From: Paucibacter aquatile
GTDB lineage: Bacteria; Pseudomonadota; Gammaproteobacteria; Burkholderiales; Burkholderiaceae_C
Direction of reading: 5' to 3'
DNA: 64,000 nucleotides
Assembly: GCF_002885975.1 (NCBI RefSeq)
Contig: NZ_POSP01000003.1
Location: 806,001-870,000, forward strand
In this document: in pieces, positions 1 to 8,547 of the stretch
Numbering within the stretch: the stretch's first letter is position 1
Layout of the letters: each line of letters opens with the position of its first letter
Notes under the pieces: generated by a model
The model's database searches: none
What the model saw: only the letters and a program-made list of their open reading frames with translations
Told to the model about the DNA's origin: nothing
Translations under genes and position numbers: made by a program

Positions 1-1099
1 AACCCATGGAGATCAGACCCACCCAGCCCAGGGCACCCGAATGCACGTGGCCCACGGTCCAGTCGGTGTAGTGGCTCAGCGCATTGACGGTCTTGATGGA
101 CATCATCGGACCTTCGAAGGTCGACATGCCGTAGAAGGACAGGGACACGATCAGGAACTTCAGGATCGGGTCGTCACGCAGCTTGTGCCATGCACCGCTC
201 AGGGTCATGATGCCGTTGATCATGCCGCCCCAGCTGGGCGCCAGCAACACCAGAGAGAACACCATGCCCACCGATTGCGCCCAGTCCGGCAGCGCGGTGT
301 AGTGCAGATGGTGCGGGCCCGCCCACATATAGGTGAAGATCAGCGCCCAGAAGTGGACGATGGACAGGCGGTAGCTGTAGACCGGGCGGCCGGCTTGCTT
401 GGGGATGTAGTAATACATCATGCCCAGGAAACCTGCTGTCAGGAAGAAGCCCACGGCATTGTGGCCGTACCACCATTGCACCATGGCATCCTGCACACCA
501 GCGTAGGCCGAGTAGCTCTTGAACAAGCTCACCGGGATGGCGGCACTGTTGACCAAATGCAGCAGGGCGACGGCGATGATGAAGGCGCCGAAGAACCAGT
601 TGGCCACATAGATGTGCTTGACCTTGCGGGTGCCGACGGTGCCGAAGAACACCACGGCGTAAGAGACCCAGACCAGGGTGATCAGGATGTCGATCGGCCA
701 TTCCAGTTCAGCGTATTCCTTGCCGCTGGTGATGCCCAGCGGCAGGGTCAGCGCGGCCGAGAGGATGACCAGCTGCCAGCCCCAGAACGTGAACCAGGCC
801 AGGCCGGGCGCGAACAGCCGCGTCTGGCCGGTGCGCTGCACCACGTGATAAGCCGTGGCGAACAGGGTGCAACCACCGAACGCGAAGATCACCGCATTGG
901 TATGCAGCGGTCGCAAGCGGCCATAGCTCAGCCATGGAATGCCCAGATTGAGTTCCGGCCAGGTCAGCTGGGCAGCAATGATCACCCCCACCAACATGCC
1001 CACAACACCCCAGAGAACAGCGGCCAGTGCGAATGCACGTACCACACCATCCTCGTATACGCCTCCGGATGCAATGTCCGGCGCAGCAGTCTTTGCCAT
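1..1099 (-). CDS. ccoN: cbb3-type cytochrome c oxidase subunit I (CcoN), 3' end outside window
   Basis: Catalytic haem-copper subunit of the high-affinity cbb3 terminal oxidase; it reduces O2 at a haem b3-CuB centre in the inner membrane and pumps protons. About 366 N-terminal residues are visible, starting MAKTAAPDIASGGVYEDG. The segment RPLHTNAVIFAFGG carries a haem-ligand histidine of the family, and WWYGHNAVGFF followed by MWAGPHHLHYTALPDW carries the CuB-ligand histidines. Many hydrophobic helices are apparent. The ATG at 1097-1099 follows a purine-rich stretch and lies 22 bases after the ccoS stop, so the gene is cotranscribed with ccoI-ccoS. A strong Fnr/Anr-type box lies about 74 bp upstream inside ccoS. 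The C-terminus is cut by the window edge, so a CcoN-CcoO fusion cannot be excluded. Confidence 0.95.
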   Translation of the reverse strand, partial: MAKTAAPDIASGGVYEDGVVRAFALAAVLWGVVGMLVGVIIAAQLTWPELNLGIPWLSYGRLRPLHTNAVIFAFGGCTLFATAYHVVQRTGQTRLFAPGLAWFTFWGWQLVILSAALTLPLGITSGKEYAELEWPIDILITLVWVSYAVVFFGTVGTRKVKHIYVANWFFGAFIIAVALLHLVNSAAIPVSLFKSYSAYAGVQDAMVQWWYGHNAVGFFLTAGFLGMMYYYIPKQAGRPVYSYRLSIVHFWALIFTYMWAGPHHLHYTALPDWAQSVGMVFSLVLLAPSWGGMINGIMTLSGAWHKLRDDPILKFLIVSLSFYGMSTFEGPMMSIKTVNALSHYTDWTVGHVHSGALGWVGLISMG

Positions 1100-1121
1100 T
1101 TGTTTTGGCTCCTTGCAGCTT

Positions 1122-1322
1122 TTAGTTTGACGAGGGCGATTCTTTGCCAGCGCCCGGAGCGGAGGATTGACCTTCATCAACCCCCGCAGCTTCTTCAAGA
1201 ATACGAACGCCTTCGCGCTCCAAATCTTCGAGTTGGCCGTTGTTAATTGCCCACCCAAACACACCCACGATCACCAGCACCAAGAGCACCGACACCGGGA
1301 TCAAGAGATACAGAACTTCCAT
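1122..1322 (-). CDS. ccoS: cbb3-type cytochrome oxidase assembly protein CcoS
   Basis: Small membrane protein (66 aa) needed for cofactor insertion into the cbb3 oxidase. It begins MEVLYLLIPVSVLLVLVIVG, a single N-terminal transmembrane helix, then FGWAINNGQLEDLEREGVRIL, the conserved CcoS pattern in which the helix is followed by an acidic segment. The C-terminal tail is low-complexity and variable, as usual in the family. I chose the internal ATG at 1320-1322 because upstream codons in this frame fall inside ccoI and do not resemble the family. It starts 2 bases after the ccoI stop, so the two are translationally linked. Confidence 0.9.
   Translation of the reverse strand: MEVLYLLIPVSVLLVLVIVGVFGWAINNGQLEDLEREGVRILEEAAGVDEGQSSAPGAGKESPSSN
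1167..1180 (-). promoter_or_regulatory. Fnr/Anr-type box upstream of ccoN
   Basis: On the minus strand the site reads TTGAT GAAG GTCAA, matching the TTGAT-N4-ATCAA consensus at 9 of 10 positions. It lies inside the 3' end of ccoS, centred about 74 bp before the ccoN start codon. If an Fnr-family protein binds at -41.5, the transcript would start near 1132, leaving a normal leader of about 33 nt. It would let ccoN be induced separately from ccoI-ccoS at low oxygen. Confidence 0.6.
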
Positions 1323-1324
1323 GC

Positions 1325-3703
1325 TCAGCGTCCGTTCAGATTGCGCGCCAGACGCTGCGCGTTCAAGACCACCCAGACCGAGCTGCAGGCCATGCCCAGG
1401 CCGGCAGCCCAAGGCGGCAAATAGCCGGCCAGCGCCAGGGGAATGCAGGCCGCGTTGTAGCCGGCCGCCCAAGCCAGGTTCTGGCGGATGATGCGGCGCG
1501 TGCGCAAGGCCAATTCACGCAGCTGCGCCAGATCGGTCAAACGGCCGGACAGCAAGAGCGCATCGGCACTGGCCCGCGCCAGCATGGCGCCCTGCCCCAT
1601 CACCACGCTGGCATCGGCCCGCGCCAGCACCGGCGCATCGTTGATGCCGTCGCCCACCATCAAGACACAGTGCCCCGCCTCTTGCAGGCGCTGCACCTCG
1701 GCCAGCTTGCGCTCCGGACTGGCGCCGCCGATGGCGCGCTGCACGCCCGCCTGCCGGGACAAGGCCTCGGCCCGCGCCGGCGCATCACCGGACAACAAGA
1801 CCGTATCCAGTCCGAGAGCATGCAGGCGCTGCAAAGCCTCGAGCGCATCGGCGCGCAAGCACTCGCCAAACTGCATCAGCAAGACCTGCCCCTCTGCCTG
1901 CTGGCCCTGATCCTGGCCTTGGCAGGCAAAAGCCAGCTGCGCGTCGCGGCGCAAATCGGCAGGCAGGGTTTCCGGCAGGCCCGCCGTGGCCACCCAGGCC
2001 GGCGCGCCAAGGCGCCAGACCCGGCCCTGCGCATCGCGGGCCTGCAGGCCTTGCCCGGGATGCTCCTGCACCTCGGACCACAGCTTGCCAGCGGCTGTCT
2101 CGCTGTTTTGAGTCGGCGCGCTCTGCAATCCTGCGCTCTGCACCAGGGCGCGCGAAAACGGATGCTGCGACTGCTGCGCCAGGCTGCGCGCCGCCGCCAG
2201 CAGCTCGGCCGCTTGCGCGGGATCAGCCGCTGCGTGGGCCAGCAAGCTCATGCGGTCCTCGGTCAGGGTGCCGGTTTTGTCGAGCACCACGGTGTCGACC
2301 TTGCACATGGTCTCCAGCAGATCCATATGCACCAGCAACAAGCCACGGCGAGCCAGGGCACCGGTCGCGGCCAAACGCGCGGCCGGCGCTGCAAGCGACA
2401 AAGCGCAGGGACAAGTGACGATCAGCACCGACACCGCCACCCAGACCGCTCGACCGGGCTCGATCTGGCTCCACGCTGCAGCGGCCAGGCCAGCCAGCAG
2501 CAACACGGCCCACAGAAAATAGCCCGCCACCCGGTCCGCCAGCTCGACCATGGCCGGGCGCTGGCTCATGGCCTCGCGCATCAGGCGCTGGATGGCCTCG
2601 TGGCGGGTGTCGGCGCCAACGCGGCTGACGCGCACCCACAGCGGTGCCTGCACATTGATGCTGGCCGCCACCACCTCGTCACCCACGGTCTTGGCCACCG
2701 GCTGCGACTCACCGCTGAGCAGAGCCTCGTTGGCCGAACTGCTGCCGCGCTCCACACGACCATCGGCCGGAAAAGCCTGACCCGCCGCGATGCGCACCAG
2801 GTCCCCCACGCGCAGGCGGATGGGCGCCACGCGGCTGACCGAACCATCGGCTTCGATGCGCTCCACCGCATCCGGCAGCGCCGAGTTGGCCGCCTCCAGC
2901 GTACCCGCCGCCCGATGGCGCGCCCGCAGCTCCAGCCAGCGCCCGGCCAGCAGGAAGGTGACGAACATGGTCAGCGAGTCGAAATACACCTCGCGGCCGA
3001 ACAGGCCACCCGGCTCAAACAAAGCCCCGCTGCTGGCGACAAAGGTGACCGCCAGCCCCAGAGCCACCGGCACATCCATGCCCAGGCGGCGCGCACGCAG
3101 CTGCTGCCAGGCCGCGCGGAAAAACGGGCCGGCCGAGAACAAAAGAACCGGCAGGCTCATCACCCAGCTGGCCCATTGCAACAGGCGCTCCAGATCGGGG
3201 CTCAGGTCACCGGGCTCGGCAAAATAGGCCGGCGCCGCCATCATCATCACCTGCATCATCAGGAAGGCGGCGACAAACAGGCGCCAGACAGCCTGGCGTT
3301 GTTCGCGCTCACGCAACTGGCGGGCTGGCGCAGCCACATCGGGAGCAGCGCCGTAACCAGCTCGCTCGATACGCGCCAGCACTGCAGCCAGTCGAGTCTG
3401 CGTGGGCAGCCAGCGCAGGCTCAGGCGCGCGCTGGCCGCATTGACCACGGCGCCCTTCACCCCCGGCAGCTCCAACAAGGCCCGTTCGATGATGCCAGCA
3501 CAGGCCGCGCAATGCAGGCCGGAGAGCTGGAACTGAGATTCCGCCACCGACTCACCACCCGGCCAACGCGTGAAGGGCGCCAACAAATCGGGGTCATCCA
3601 GGGGCGCAATCGCCGCAGGCGCGGCGCCTGCGACAGGCTGACCCGCCCTGGCTTCGCCGGCAAGCTCTGAAGGAGAAATAACTGGAGCGGTAGTGGGGAT
3701 CAT
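1325..3703 (-). CDS. ccoI: cbb3 oxidase-associated copper-translocating P-type ATPase (CcoI/FixI)
   Basis: P1B-type ATPase (792 aa) that moves copper across the inner membrane for assembly of the CuB site of cbb3 oxidase. Visible in order: an N-terminal heavy-metal-binding domain with HCAACAG (Cys65, Cys68), hydrophobic helices, the transmembrane CPC motif (TCPCALS, near residue 430), the phosphorylation site DKTGTLT (Asp near 475) and the hinge motif GDGINDAPVL near 684. The start is the ATG at 3701-3703 (MIPTTAPVIS); an in-frame upstream ATG would add 25 residues without family character. First gene of the ccoI-ccoS-ccoN operon. Its linkage to ccoS and ccoN separates it from general copper-efflux CopA. 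Confidence 0.93.
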   Translation of the reverse strand: MIPTTAPVISPSELAGEARAGQPVAGAAPAAIAPLDDPDLLAPFTRWPGGESVAESQFQLSGLHCAACAGIIERALLELPGVKGAVVNAASARLSLRWLPTQTRLAAVLARIERAGYGAAPDVAAPARQLREREQRQAVWRLFVAAFLMMQVMMMAAPAYFAEPGDLSPDLERLLQWASWVMSLPVLLFSAGPFFRAAWQQLRARRLGMDVPVALGLAVTFVASSGALFEPGGLFGREVYFDSLTMFVTFLLAGRWLELRARHRAAGTLEAANSALPDAVERIEADGSVSRVAPIRLRVGDLVRIAAGQAFPADGRVERGSSSANEALLSGESQPVAKTVGDEVVAASINVQAPLWVRVSRVGADTRHEAIQRLMREAMSQRPAMVELADRVAGYFLWAVLLLAGLAAAAWSQIEPGRAVWVAVSVLIVTCPCALSLAAPAARLAATGALARRGLLLVHMDLLETMCKVDTVVLDKTGTLTEDRMSLLAHAAADPAQAAELLAAARSLAQQSQHPFSRALVQSAGLQSAPTQNSETAAGKLWSEVQEHPGQGLQARDAQGRVWRLGAPAWVATAGLPETLPADLRRDAQLAFACQGQDQGQQAEGQVLLMQFGECLRADALEALQRLHALGLDTVLLSGDAPARAEALSRQAGVQRAIGGASPERKLAEVQRLQEAGHCVLMVGDGINDAPVLARADASVVMGQGAMLARASADALLLSGRLTDLAQLRELALRTRRIIRQNLAWAAGYNAACIPLALAGYLPPWAAGLGMACSSVWVVLNAQRLARNLNGR

Positions 3704-3751
3704 GGTTCGGCAGCCGTAGTCGTAATCTAGGCCCGAACCCCTCGCCTCGTC

Positions 3752-3765
3752 ATGACATTTATCAA
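3752..3765 (-). promoter_or_regulatory. Possible Fnr/Anr-type box upstream of ccoI
   Basis: The minus strand reads TTGAT AAAT GTCAT, 8 of 10 matches to TTGAT-N4-ATCAA. It is centred about 56 bp before the ccoI ATG, which is compatible with class II activation but with a short leader. Weaker than the box before ccoN. Confidence 0.4.
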
Positions 3766-3811
3766 GGCCGTGTCGCAAAGCTGCTTCATTCCACGCAGCA
3801 GTCGACCCCAG

Positions 3812-3843
3812 AAAAAAAGAGGCCGGCTAACGCCGGCCCCTTT
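3812..3843 (-). terminator. Rho-independent terminator after sodB
   Basis: Minus-strand hairpin with stem GGCCGGC and GCCGGCC around loop GTTA, followed by CT and seven T residues. It lies about 25 bp past the sodB stop and separates sodB from the cco operon. Confidence 0.9.
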
Positions 3844-3866
3844 CTAAATCAAGGCGACTCGCGATT

Positions 3867-4448
3867 TCAGGCGAAATTCGCCGCAGCAAAGTCCCAGTTG
3901 ACCAGATGGTTCAGGAAAGTCTCCACGAACTTGGGACGCAGATTGCGGTAGTCGATGTAGTAGGCATGCTCCCACACGTCGATGGTCAGCAGCGCGGTGT
4001 CGGTGGTGGTCAGCGGCGTGCCGGCGGCGCCGGTGTTGACGATGTCCAGGCTACCGTCGGCCTTCTTCACCAACCAGGTCCAGCCGGAACCGAAGTTGCC
4101 CACGGCGCTCTTGGTGAAGGCTTCCTTGAAGCCATCCAGGCTGCCCCACTTGGCGTTGATGGCCTCGGCCAGAGCGCCGGTCGGTGCGCCGCCGCCGTTG
4201 GGCTTCATGCAGTTCCAGAAGAAGGTGTGGTTCCAGATTTGGGCGGCGTTGTTGTAGATCGGGCCACTGGACTTCTTGACGATCTCTTCCAGGCTCAGGG
4301 CTTCGAACTCGGTGCCCTTTTGCAGATTGTTCAGGTTGACCACGTAGGCGTTGTGGTGCTTGCCGTGGTGGAACTCCAGCGTCTCGGCGCTGTAGTGAGG
4401 GGCCAGGGCGTCCTTGGCATAGGGCAGTGCGGGCAACAGATGTTCCAT
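3867..4448 (-). CDS. sodB: Superoxide dismutase [Fe]
   Basis: Cytoplasmic iron superoxide dismutase (193 aa) that converts superoxide to O2 and H2O2. The four metal ligands are visible: His27 (FHHGKHH), His74 (WNHTFFW), Asp157 and His161 (DVWEHAYY). Gln70 in AAQIWNHTFFW is the outer-sphere residue typical of the Fe form rather than the Mn form. Full length for the family. Start ATG at 4446-4448 is preceded by a TGAGGAG-like ribosome site. It is monocistronic, ending at the strong terminator at 3812-3843. Confidence 0.97.
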   Translation of the reverse strand: MEHLLPALPYAKDALAPHYSAETLEFHHGKHHNAYVVNLNNLQKGTEFEALSLEEIVKKSSGPIYNNAAQIWNHTFFWNCMKPNGGGAPTGALAEAINAKWGSLDGFKEAFTKSAVGNFGSGWTWLVKKADGSLDIVNTGAAGTPLTTTDTALLTIDVWEHAYYIDYRNLRPKFVETFLNHLVNWDFAAANFA

Positions 4449-4567
4449 ATCAACTCCTCAGGGCTGTATTGAGAGAAAGAAAGCTGGGCTCGGGCAGCCA
4501 GGGCCAAAGCGTTGCGGGCGATTGTAGGCAGCTTGGCTGGCTTTGACGGGGCGGCGGTGATAACCCT

Positions 4568-5887
4568 TCAGTCGGCGGGCTTGGCAGACTTGGTGGATTT
4601 GGGCCGGGGCGCCAGCACCTGCATCTGCGCCTCACCGTCGGCCAGCACGGCATGGACCTGTTGGCCCGGCTGCAGCTGCCGCACTGAGATCAGAGCCCGG
4701 CCTTCGCCATCGTCCAACCAGGCGAAGCCGCGGGCCAGCACCTGCTGCGGGTCCAGGGCCGACAGCCGCGCCTGCAAGGCATCGAGCCGCAGCACCTGCG
4801 CCCGCAGCAGCTGCGGCGCCGCACGGCGGTGGCGCTGGCTCAGGTTTTCCAGGCGCTGCGCCTCGGCCGCCTGCACCCGAGGCAAGACCTGACCCCAGCG
4901 CTGGGCCAGCAAGGCCAGGCGGCGGCGCTGGCGGGTCAGCACCTCGGTCGGCCGGGCCAGGCGCAGGGCCGCGCGGTCCAGGCGCTGGGCCAGGCCGTCC
5001 AGGCGCTGCTCCAGGCGGCGGCTCAGGGCATCGGAGATCGCAGCCAGGCGCTCCAGATGCGCCTCGCGCGAGGGCGCGGCCAGCTCGGCCGCGGCGGTCG
5101 GCGTGGGTGCACGCAAGTCCGCGGCCAGATCGGCCAGGGTGACATCGGTTTCATGGCCGACACCGCTAATCACCGGCAAGGCACTGAGCGCCAGGGCCTG
5201 CACCACGCGCTCGTCGTTGAAGGCCCACAAATCCTCCAGCGAGCCGCCGCCCCGCACCAGCAGCAGGGCATCCACCTCGTGCCGCTCATTGGCCAGCTCC
5301 AGGACCCGCACGATCTGCGGCGGCGCCTGCTCACCCTGCACCAGGCAGGGATAGATCACCACCTCGACATGGGGCGCGCGGCGCGCCAGCGCGGTCAGCA
5401 CATCGTGCAAGGCCGCCCCGGCGCGCGAAGTGACCACGCCCAGGCGGCGCGGGAACACGGGCAGTGGCCGTTTGCGGTCGGCATCGAAATAGCCCTGCGC
5501 CTCCAGCCGCGCTTTCAGCCGCAGGAACTGCTCGTACAGCGCGCCCGCGCCGGCGCGGCGCATGCTCTCGACGATGAACTGCAGCTCACCACGCGGCTCG
5601 TAGAGCGTGACCTTGCCGCGCAGCTCGACCAACATGCCCTCCCCCGGCGAAAAGTCGAGCAGGCCCGCGGCGCGGCGGAACATGGCACAGCGCAGCACCG
5701 CACCCGCACCGTTGGAGTCCTTGAGGCTGAAATAGCAGTGGCCGCTGCCCGCGCGCATGAAGCCGGAGATTTCGCCGCCGACCACGCAGACCGAAAAGCG
5801 CGCGGCCAGGCTGTCGCTGACGGCCGTCAGCAAGGCCTGCACACCCCAGACCATGCGCTGCGGCGGGCCGTTGGAGCGGTCAAACAT
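4568..5887 (-). CDS. xseA: Exodeoxyribonuclease VII large subunit
   Basis: Large subunit of exonuclease VII (439 aa), which degrades single-stranded DNA in both directions to acid-soluble oligonucleotides. The N-terminal OB-fold is seen in FSVCVVGGEISGF and GHCYFSLKD. The catalytic domain has the family motifs FPRRLGVVTSRAGAALHDV, LLLVRGGGSLEDLWAFNDE and SGVGHETDVTLADLAADLR, then a coiled-coil region rich in Arg, Leu and Gln. The small subunit gene xseB is not in this window. The gene sits between sodB and an exbB operon running the other way, with a 411-bp spacer upstream. Confidence 0.96.
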   Translation of the reverse strand: MFDRSNGPPQRMVWGVQALLTAVSDSLAARFSVCVVGGEISGFMRAGSGHCYFSLKDSNGAGAVLRCAMFRRAAGLLDFSPGEGMLVELRGKVTLYEPRGELQFIVESMRRAGAGALYEQFLRLKARLEAQGYFDADRKRPLPVFPRRLGVVTSRAGAALHDVLTALARRAPHVEVVIYPCLVQGEQAPPQIVRVLELANERHEVDALLLVRGGGSLEDLWAFNDERVVQALALSALPVISGVGHETDVTLADLAADLRAPTPTAAAELAAPSREAHLERLAAISDALSRRLEQRLDGLAQRLDRAALRLARPTEVLTRQRRRLALLAQRWGQVLPRVQAAEAQRLENLSQRHRRAAPQLLRAQVLRLDALQARLSALDPQQVLARGFAWLDDGEGRALISVRQLQPGQQVHAVLADGEAQMQVLAPRPKSTKSAKPAD

Positions 5888-6091
5888 GCGGCCCCCTTTC
5901 GCTCTGAGCAGCCGAGAACTCCACAGAGAGCGCGATCATGGACCGGCCGGAAGTCGAGCCCGTCACGCCGCCGTCATACGCACACAAGCGCTTGTTTTTC
6001 AAGTGTTTTTTCTGCTTAAGAATGAGGCAACTTAGCCCGGAGCCTGGATTTTCGGGCCCTGGCGGCATGAAAACTCAGCTTGCCCACAAAG

Positions 6092-6100
6092 TTATCCACA
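6092..6100 (+). promoter_or_regulatory. Single consensus DnaA box
   Basis: TTATCCACA matches the strict DnaA 9-mer. It is alone: I found no cluster of further boxes or AT-rich unwinding element nearby, so it does not mark an origin. Confidence 0.4.
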
Positions 6101-6184
6101 GCGAAAGTGGATGAGTGTTCGGCGCTGATTTTCACCGCCCGCCACGCAGCGCGCACGGCAACTGATGGTCAACCCCAGGCTCGC

Positions 6185-6212
6185 TTGAAAGCCCCGCGCT
6201 TCGGGCCATAAT
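6185..6212 (+). promoter_or_regulatory. Candidate sigma-70 promoter of the exbB-lpxK operon
   Basis: -35 TTGAAA (6185-6190) and -10 CATAAT (6207-6212), each 5 of 6 to consensus, with a 16-bp spacer. It lies about 85 bp upstream of the exbB start. Confidence 0.5.
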
Positions 6213-6298
6213 CGCCCGCAATCGCGAGGGGCTCCACCCGGGCCCCGCTCCGCGGCAGGTTTTTCAGCAATCGCAGCATTCAACGACAGGGGTTGTCT

Positions 6299-6916
6299 TT
6301 GTTTTCGATCATACAAGCCGCCGGATGGCCGATTTGGCCCCTGCTGATCTGTTCCGTTATTGCCCTGGCCCTGATCATCGAGCGCTTCTCCAGCCTGCGC
6401 CGCAGCCGCATCGTGCCGCCCCGCCTGCTCGATGAAGTGCTGGGCATCAGCAGCCAGTCCCTGCCCACACCCGATATGGTCAACCGCCTGGCCGAGCATT
6501 CCCTGCTGGGCGAGCTGTTGGCCTCGGGCCTGCGCGCCGTGACGCTGGAGCCGCAGCTGCCAGAGGCCAAGCTGCGCCAGGTCTTCGAGCTGGCCGGTCG
6601 CCGCGCCATCCACCAGCTGGAGCGCTACCTGAACACCCTGGGCACCATCGCCACGGCCGCCCCCCTGCTGGGCCTGCTGGGCACGGTGGTCGGCATGATC
6701 GAGATCTTCGGCAGCCAGACGCCTGGCGGCGGCAACCCGGCGCAGATGGCGCACGGCATCTCCATCGCCCTCTACAACACCGCCTTCGGCCTGATGGTGG
6801 CGATTCCCTCGCTGATGTTCTACCGCTACTTCCGTGGCCGCGTGGAAGAGTATGTGCTGGAGCTGGAGCAAAGCAGCGAGCGCCTGCTGAGCCAGCTGCA
6901 GCGCTATACGGCCTGA
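6299..6916 (+). CDS. exbB: ExbB/TolQ/MotA-family proton channel protein
   Basis: Inner-membrane proton-channel subunit (205 aa) that pairs with ExbD to harvest proton-motive force. It has an N-terminal helix (WPIWPLLICSVIALALIIER) and two later helices around TAAPLLGLLGTVVGMIEIF and GISIALYNTAFGLMVAIPSL, the usual three-helix plan. The best start is TTG at 6299, six bases after AGGGG at 6288-6292; a TTG at 6293 lies too close to that site. It is followed at 21 bp by exbD and then by lpxK, an arrangement common in beta- and gammaproteobacteria where the partner process is often outer-membrane biogenesis. A second exbB is at 13604-14437. Confidence 0.9.
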   Translation: MFSIIQAAGWPIWPLLICSVIALALIIERFSSLRRSRIVPPRLLDEVLGISSQSLPTPDMVNRLAEHSLLGELLASGLRAVTLEPQLPEAKLRQVFELAGRRAIHQLERYLNTLGTIATAAPLLGLLGTVVGMIEIFGSQTPGGGNPAQMAHGISIALYNTAFGLMVAIPSLMFYRYFRGRVEEYVLELEQSSERLLSQLQRYTA

Positions 6917-6937
6917 GTCCGCGCCGGAGTTGCCACG

Positions 6938-7354
6938 ATGAAATTCAGACAGCGCCGCAGCGAAGAGCCGGAGATCAATCTGATCCCCTTCATCGACGTG
7001 CTGCTGGTGGTCCTCATCTTCCTGATGCTGTCCACCACCTACTCGAAGTTCACCGAGCTGCAGATCGCGCTGCCGGTGGCCAATTCCGAGCAGCTCAAGG
7101 AGCGGCCGCAGGAAATCATCATCGCCGTCTCGGCCGATGGCCGCTACGTGATCAACGGCCAGGCGGTGGAAGGCCGCACGGTGGAGCTGCTGACCGCCTC
7201 GCTGACCCAGGCCAGCCAGGGCCGGCCGGAGACCATGGTGATCGTGTCCGCCGATGCCTCGGCCGCCCACCAGTCGGTGGTGAATGTGATGGACGCGGCG
7301 CGCCGCGCTGGCTTGTCCCGCCTGACCTTCGCCGCGCAAACCAGCGGCCAGTGA
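6938..7354 (+). CDS. exbD: ExbD/TolR-family biopolymer transport protein
   Basis: Partner of the upstream ExbB (138 aa). One N-terminal transmembrane helix contains the conserved proton-carrying aspartate in NLIPFIDVLLVVLIFLML; the rest is a periplasmic domain ending in the family segment VMDAARRAGLSRLTFAAQ. The stop TGA at 7352-7354 shares one base with the lpxK ATG, so the genes are translationally coupled. It is distinct from the two ExbD copies in the TonB operon at 12.7-13.6 kb. Confidence 0.92.
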   Translation: MKFRQRRSEEPEINLIPFIDVLLVVLIFLMLSTTYSKFTELQIALPVANSEQLKERPQEIIIAVSADGRYVINGQAVEGRTVELLTASLTQASQGRPETMVIVSADASAAHQSVVNVMDAARRAGLSRLTFAAQTSGQ

Positions 7355-8487
7355 TGGCCGCTGAGCAAGAACCGTCCGCGCCGCCCGCCGGCGTGCCGCG
7401 CCCGCCGGCGCCCCTGCCCCGGCCCCTGCCCCAGCCTTTGTCTCCGTCCTTGGCGCAGACCCTGCAAGCGCAGTGGCTCACGGGTGGCGCCCTCTCCGCC
7501 AGCCTGCTGCCCCTCTCGGGCCTCTACCGCCTGCTCTGGGCTGGCCGCAGCCTGCTCTACCGGCTGGGTCTCCAGAAACCCGAAACCCTGCCCGTGCCGG
7601 TGATCGTGGTGGGCAATTGGATTGTCGGCGGCGCCGGCAAAACGCCCACCACCCTGGCCCTGCTGCAGCTCTTGCAGAGCTGGGGCATCCGGGCCGGCGT
7701 GGTCTCTCGCGGCTATGGGCGCGAGGATGATGCGGTGGCTCTGGTGCAACATGACAGTGCCGCCCGCCAGGTCGGCGATGAGCCTTTGTTGATCCATTTG
7801 CGCAGCGGCGTGCCCGTGGCCGTGGGCCGCGACCGGGTGGCCGCCGCACGCTCGCTGCTGCAGGCCCATCCAGAACTGCAGTTGCTGATCAGCGATGACG
7901 GCCTGCAGCATGGCCGCCTGCCGCGCGCACTCTCGGTCCTGGTCTTCGACAGCCGCGGCATTGGCAACGGCCATGTCTTGCCGGCCGGGCCGCTGCGCCA
8001 GCCCTTTCAGGCGCAGCTGCCGCCGGACCACCTGGTGCTGTACAACGCCGATCGACCGAGCACCGCCCTGCCCGGTTTTCTGGCTCAGCGCATGCTCGCG
8101 GGCGCGGTGTCCCTGCAGGACTGGTGGGCCGGCAAGCCAGCGCAGCTCGAACACCTCCAAGCCTTGCGCGGGCGCCCCCTGGCCGCTGCGGCCGGCATGG
8201 CTCAGCCAACGCGCTTTTTTGACATGCTCGAGGCCTGCGGCTTGACGCTGCAAGCGCGCCACGCCCTGCCCGACCACTACGATTTCGCCGAGCGCCCCTG
8301 GGGCACCGAGCTGGGTGATCTGTTGGTGACTGAAAAGGACGCAGTCAAACTGCGCCCCAGCGAGGCGAGCACCGCAAGCGGCCCGCGCATCTGGGTGGTG
8401 GCGCTAGACTTCCGCCCCGAAGCCGCCTTTGCGCAAGCCTTGCACCAGCGATTGAGCACCTTGGGCCTGGCCACCGCCGCAGCCTAG
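7354..8487 (+). CDS. lpxK: Tetraacyldisaccharide 4'-kinase
   Basis: Inner-membrane kinase (377 aa) that phosphorylates the 4' position of the lipid A disaccharide precursor. The P-loop is in GNWIVGGAGKTPTT, preceded by the hydrophobic membrane-contact helix typical of LpxK, and ISDDGLQHGRL is a conserved family motif, as is LVTEKDAVKL near the C-terminus. A proline-rich N-terminal extension (about 30 residues) precedes the conserved part. The ATG at 7354 overlaps the exbD stop by one base; a GTG three bases earlier is possible. It sits in the lipopolysaccharide gene string with kdsB. Confidence 0.95.
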   Translation: MAAEQEPSAPPAGVPRPPAPLPRPLPQPLSPSLAQTLQAQWLTGGALSASLLPLSGLYRLLWAGRSLLYRLGLQKPETLPVPVIVVGNWIVGGAGKTPTTLALLQLLQSWGIRAGVVSRGYGREDDAVALVQHDSAARQVGDEPLLIHLRSGVPVAVGRDRVAAARSLLQAHPELQLLISDDGLQHGRLPRALSVLVFDSRGIGNGHVLPAGPLRQPFQAQLPPDHLVLYNADRPSTALPGFLAQRMLAGAVSLQDWWAGKPAQLEHLQALRGRPLAAAAGMAQPTRFFDMLEACGLTLQARHALPDHYDFAERPWGTELGDLLVTEKDAVKLRPSEASTASGPRIWVVALDFRPEAAFAQALHQRLSTLGLATAAA

Positions 8488-8547
8488 TTGGCGCGGCGGA
8501 ACGAATCATTGATGAACGAAGCACTGCAGTTGAAGATGGGGATGACG

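Larger units (their letters stand above)
5888..6298. other. Intergenic region between xseA and exbB with promoter and a DnaA box
   Basis: About 410 bp separate divergent xseA and exbB. The part near 5995-6030 is AT-rich (runs of T) and probably holds the xseA promoter, though I could not fix its hexamers. A perfect DnaA-type 9-mer TTATCCACA occurs at 6092-6100, and a candidate sigma-70 promoter for exbB at 6185-6212. No credible gene is visible. Confidence 0.6.

Noticed and set aside
1247..3670. 807-codon open frame opposite ccoI
   Set aside because: Antisense shadow of a certain P-type ATPase gene, with no recognisable domain.
6092..6100. DnaA box as origin of replication
   Set aside because: Single box with no cluster, no dnaA/dnaN/gyrB genes and no AT-rich unwinding region.
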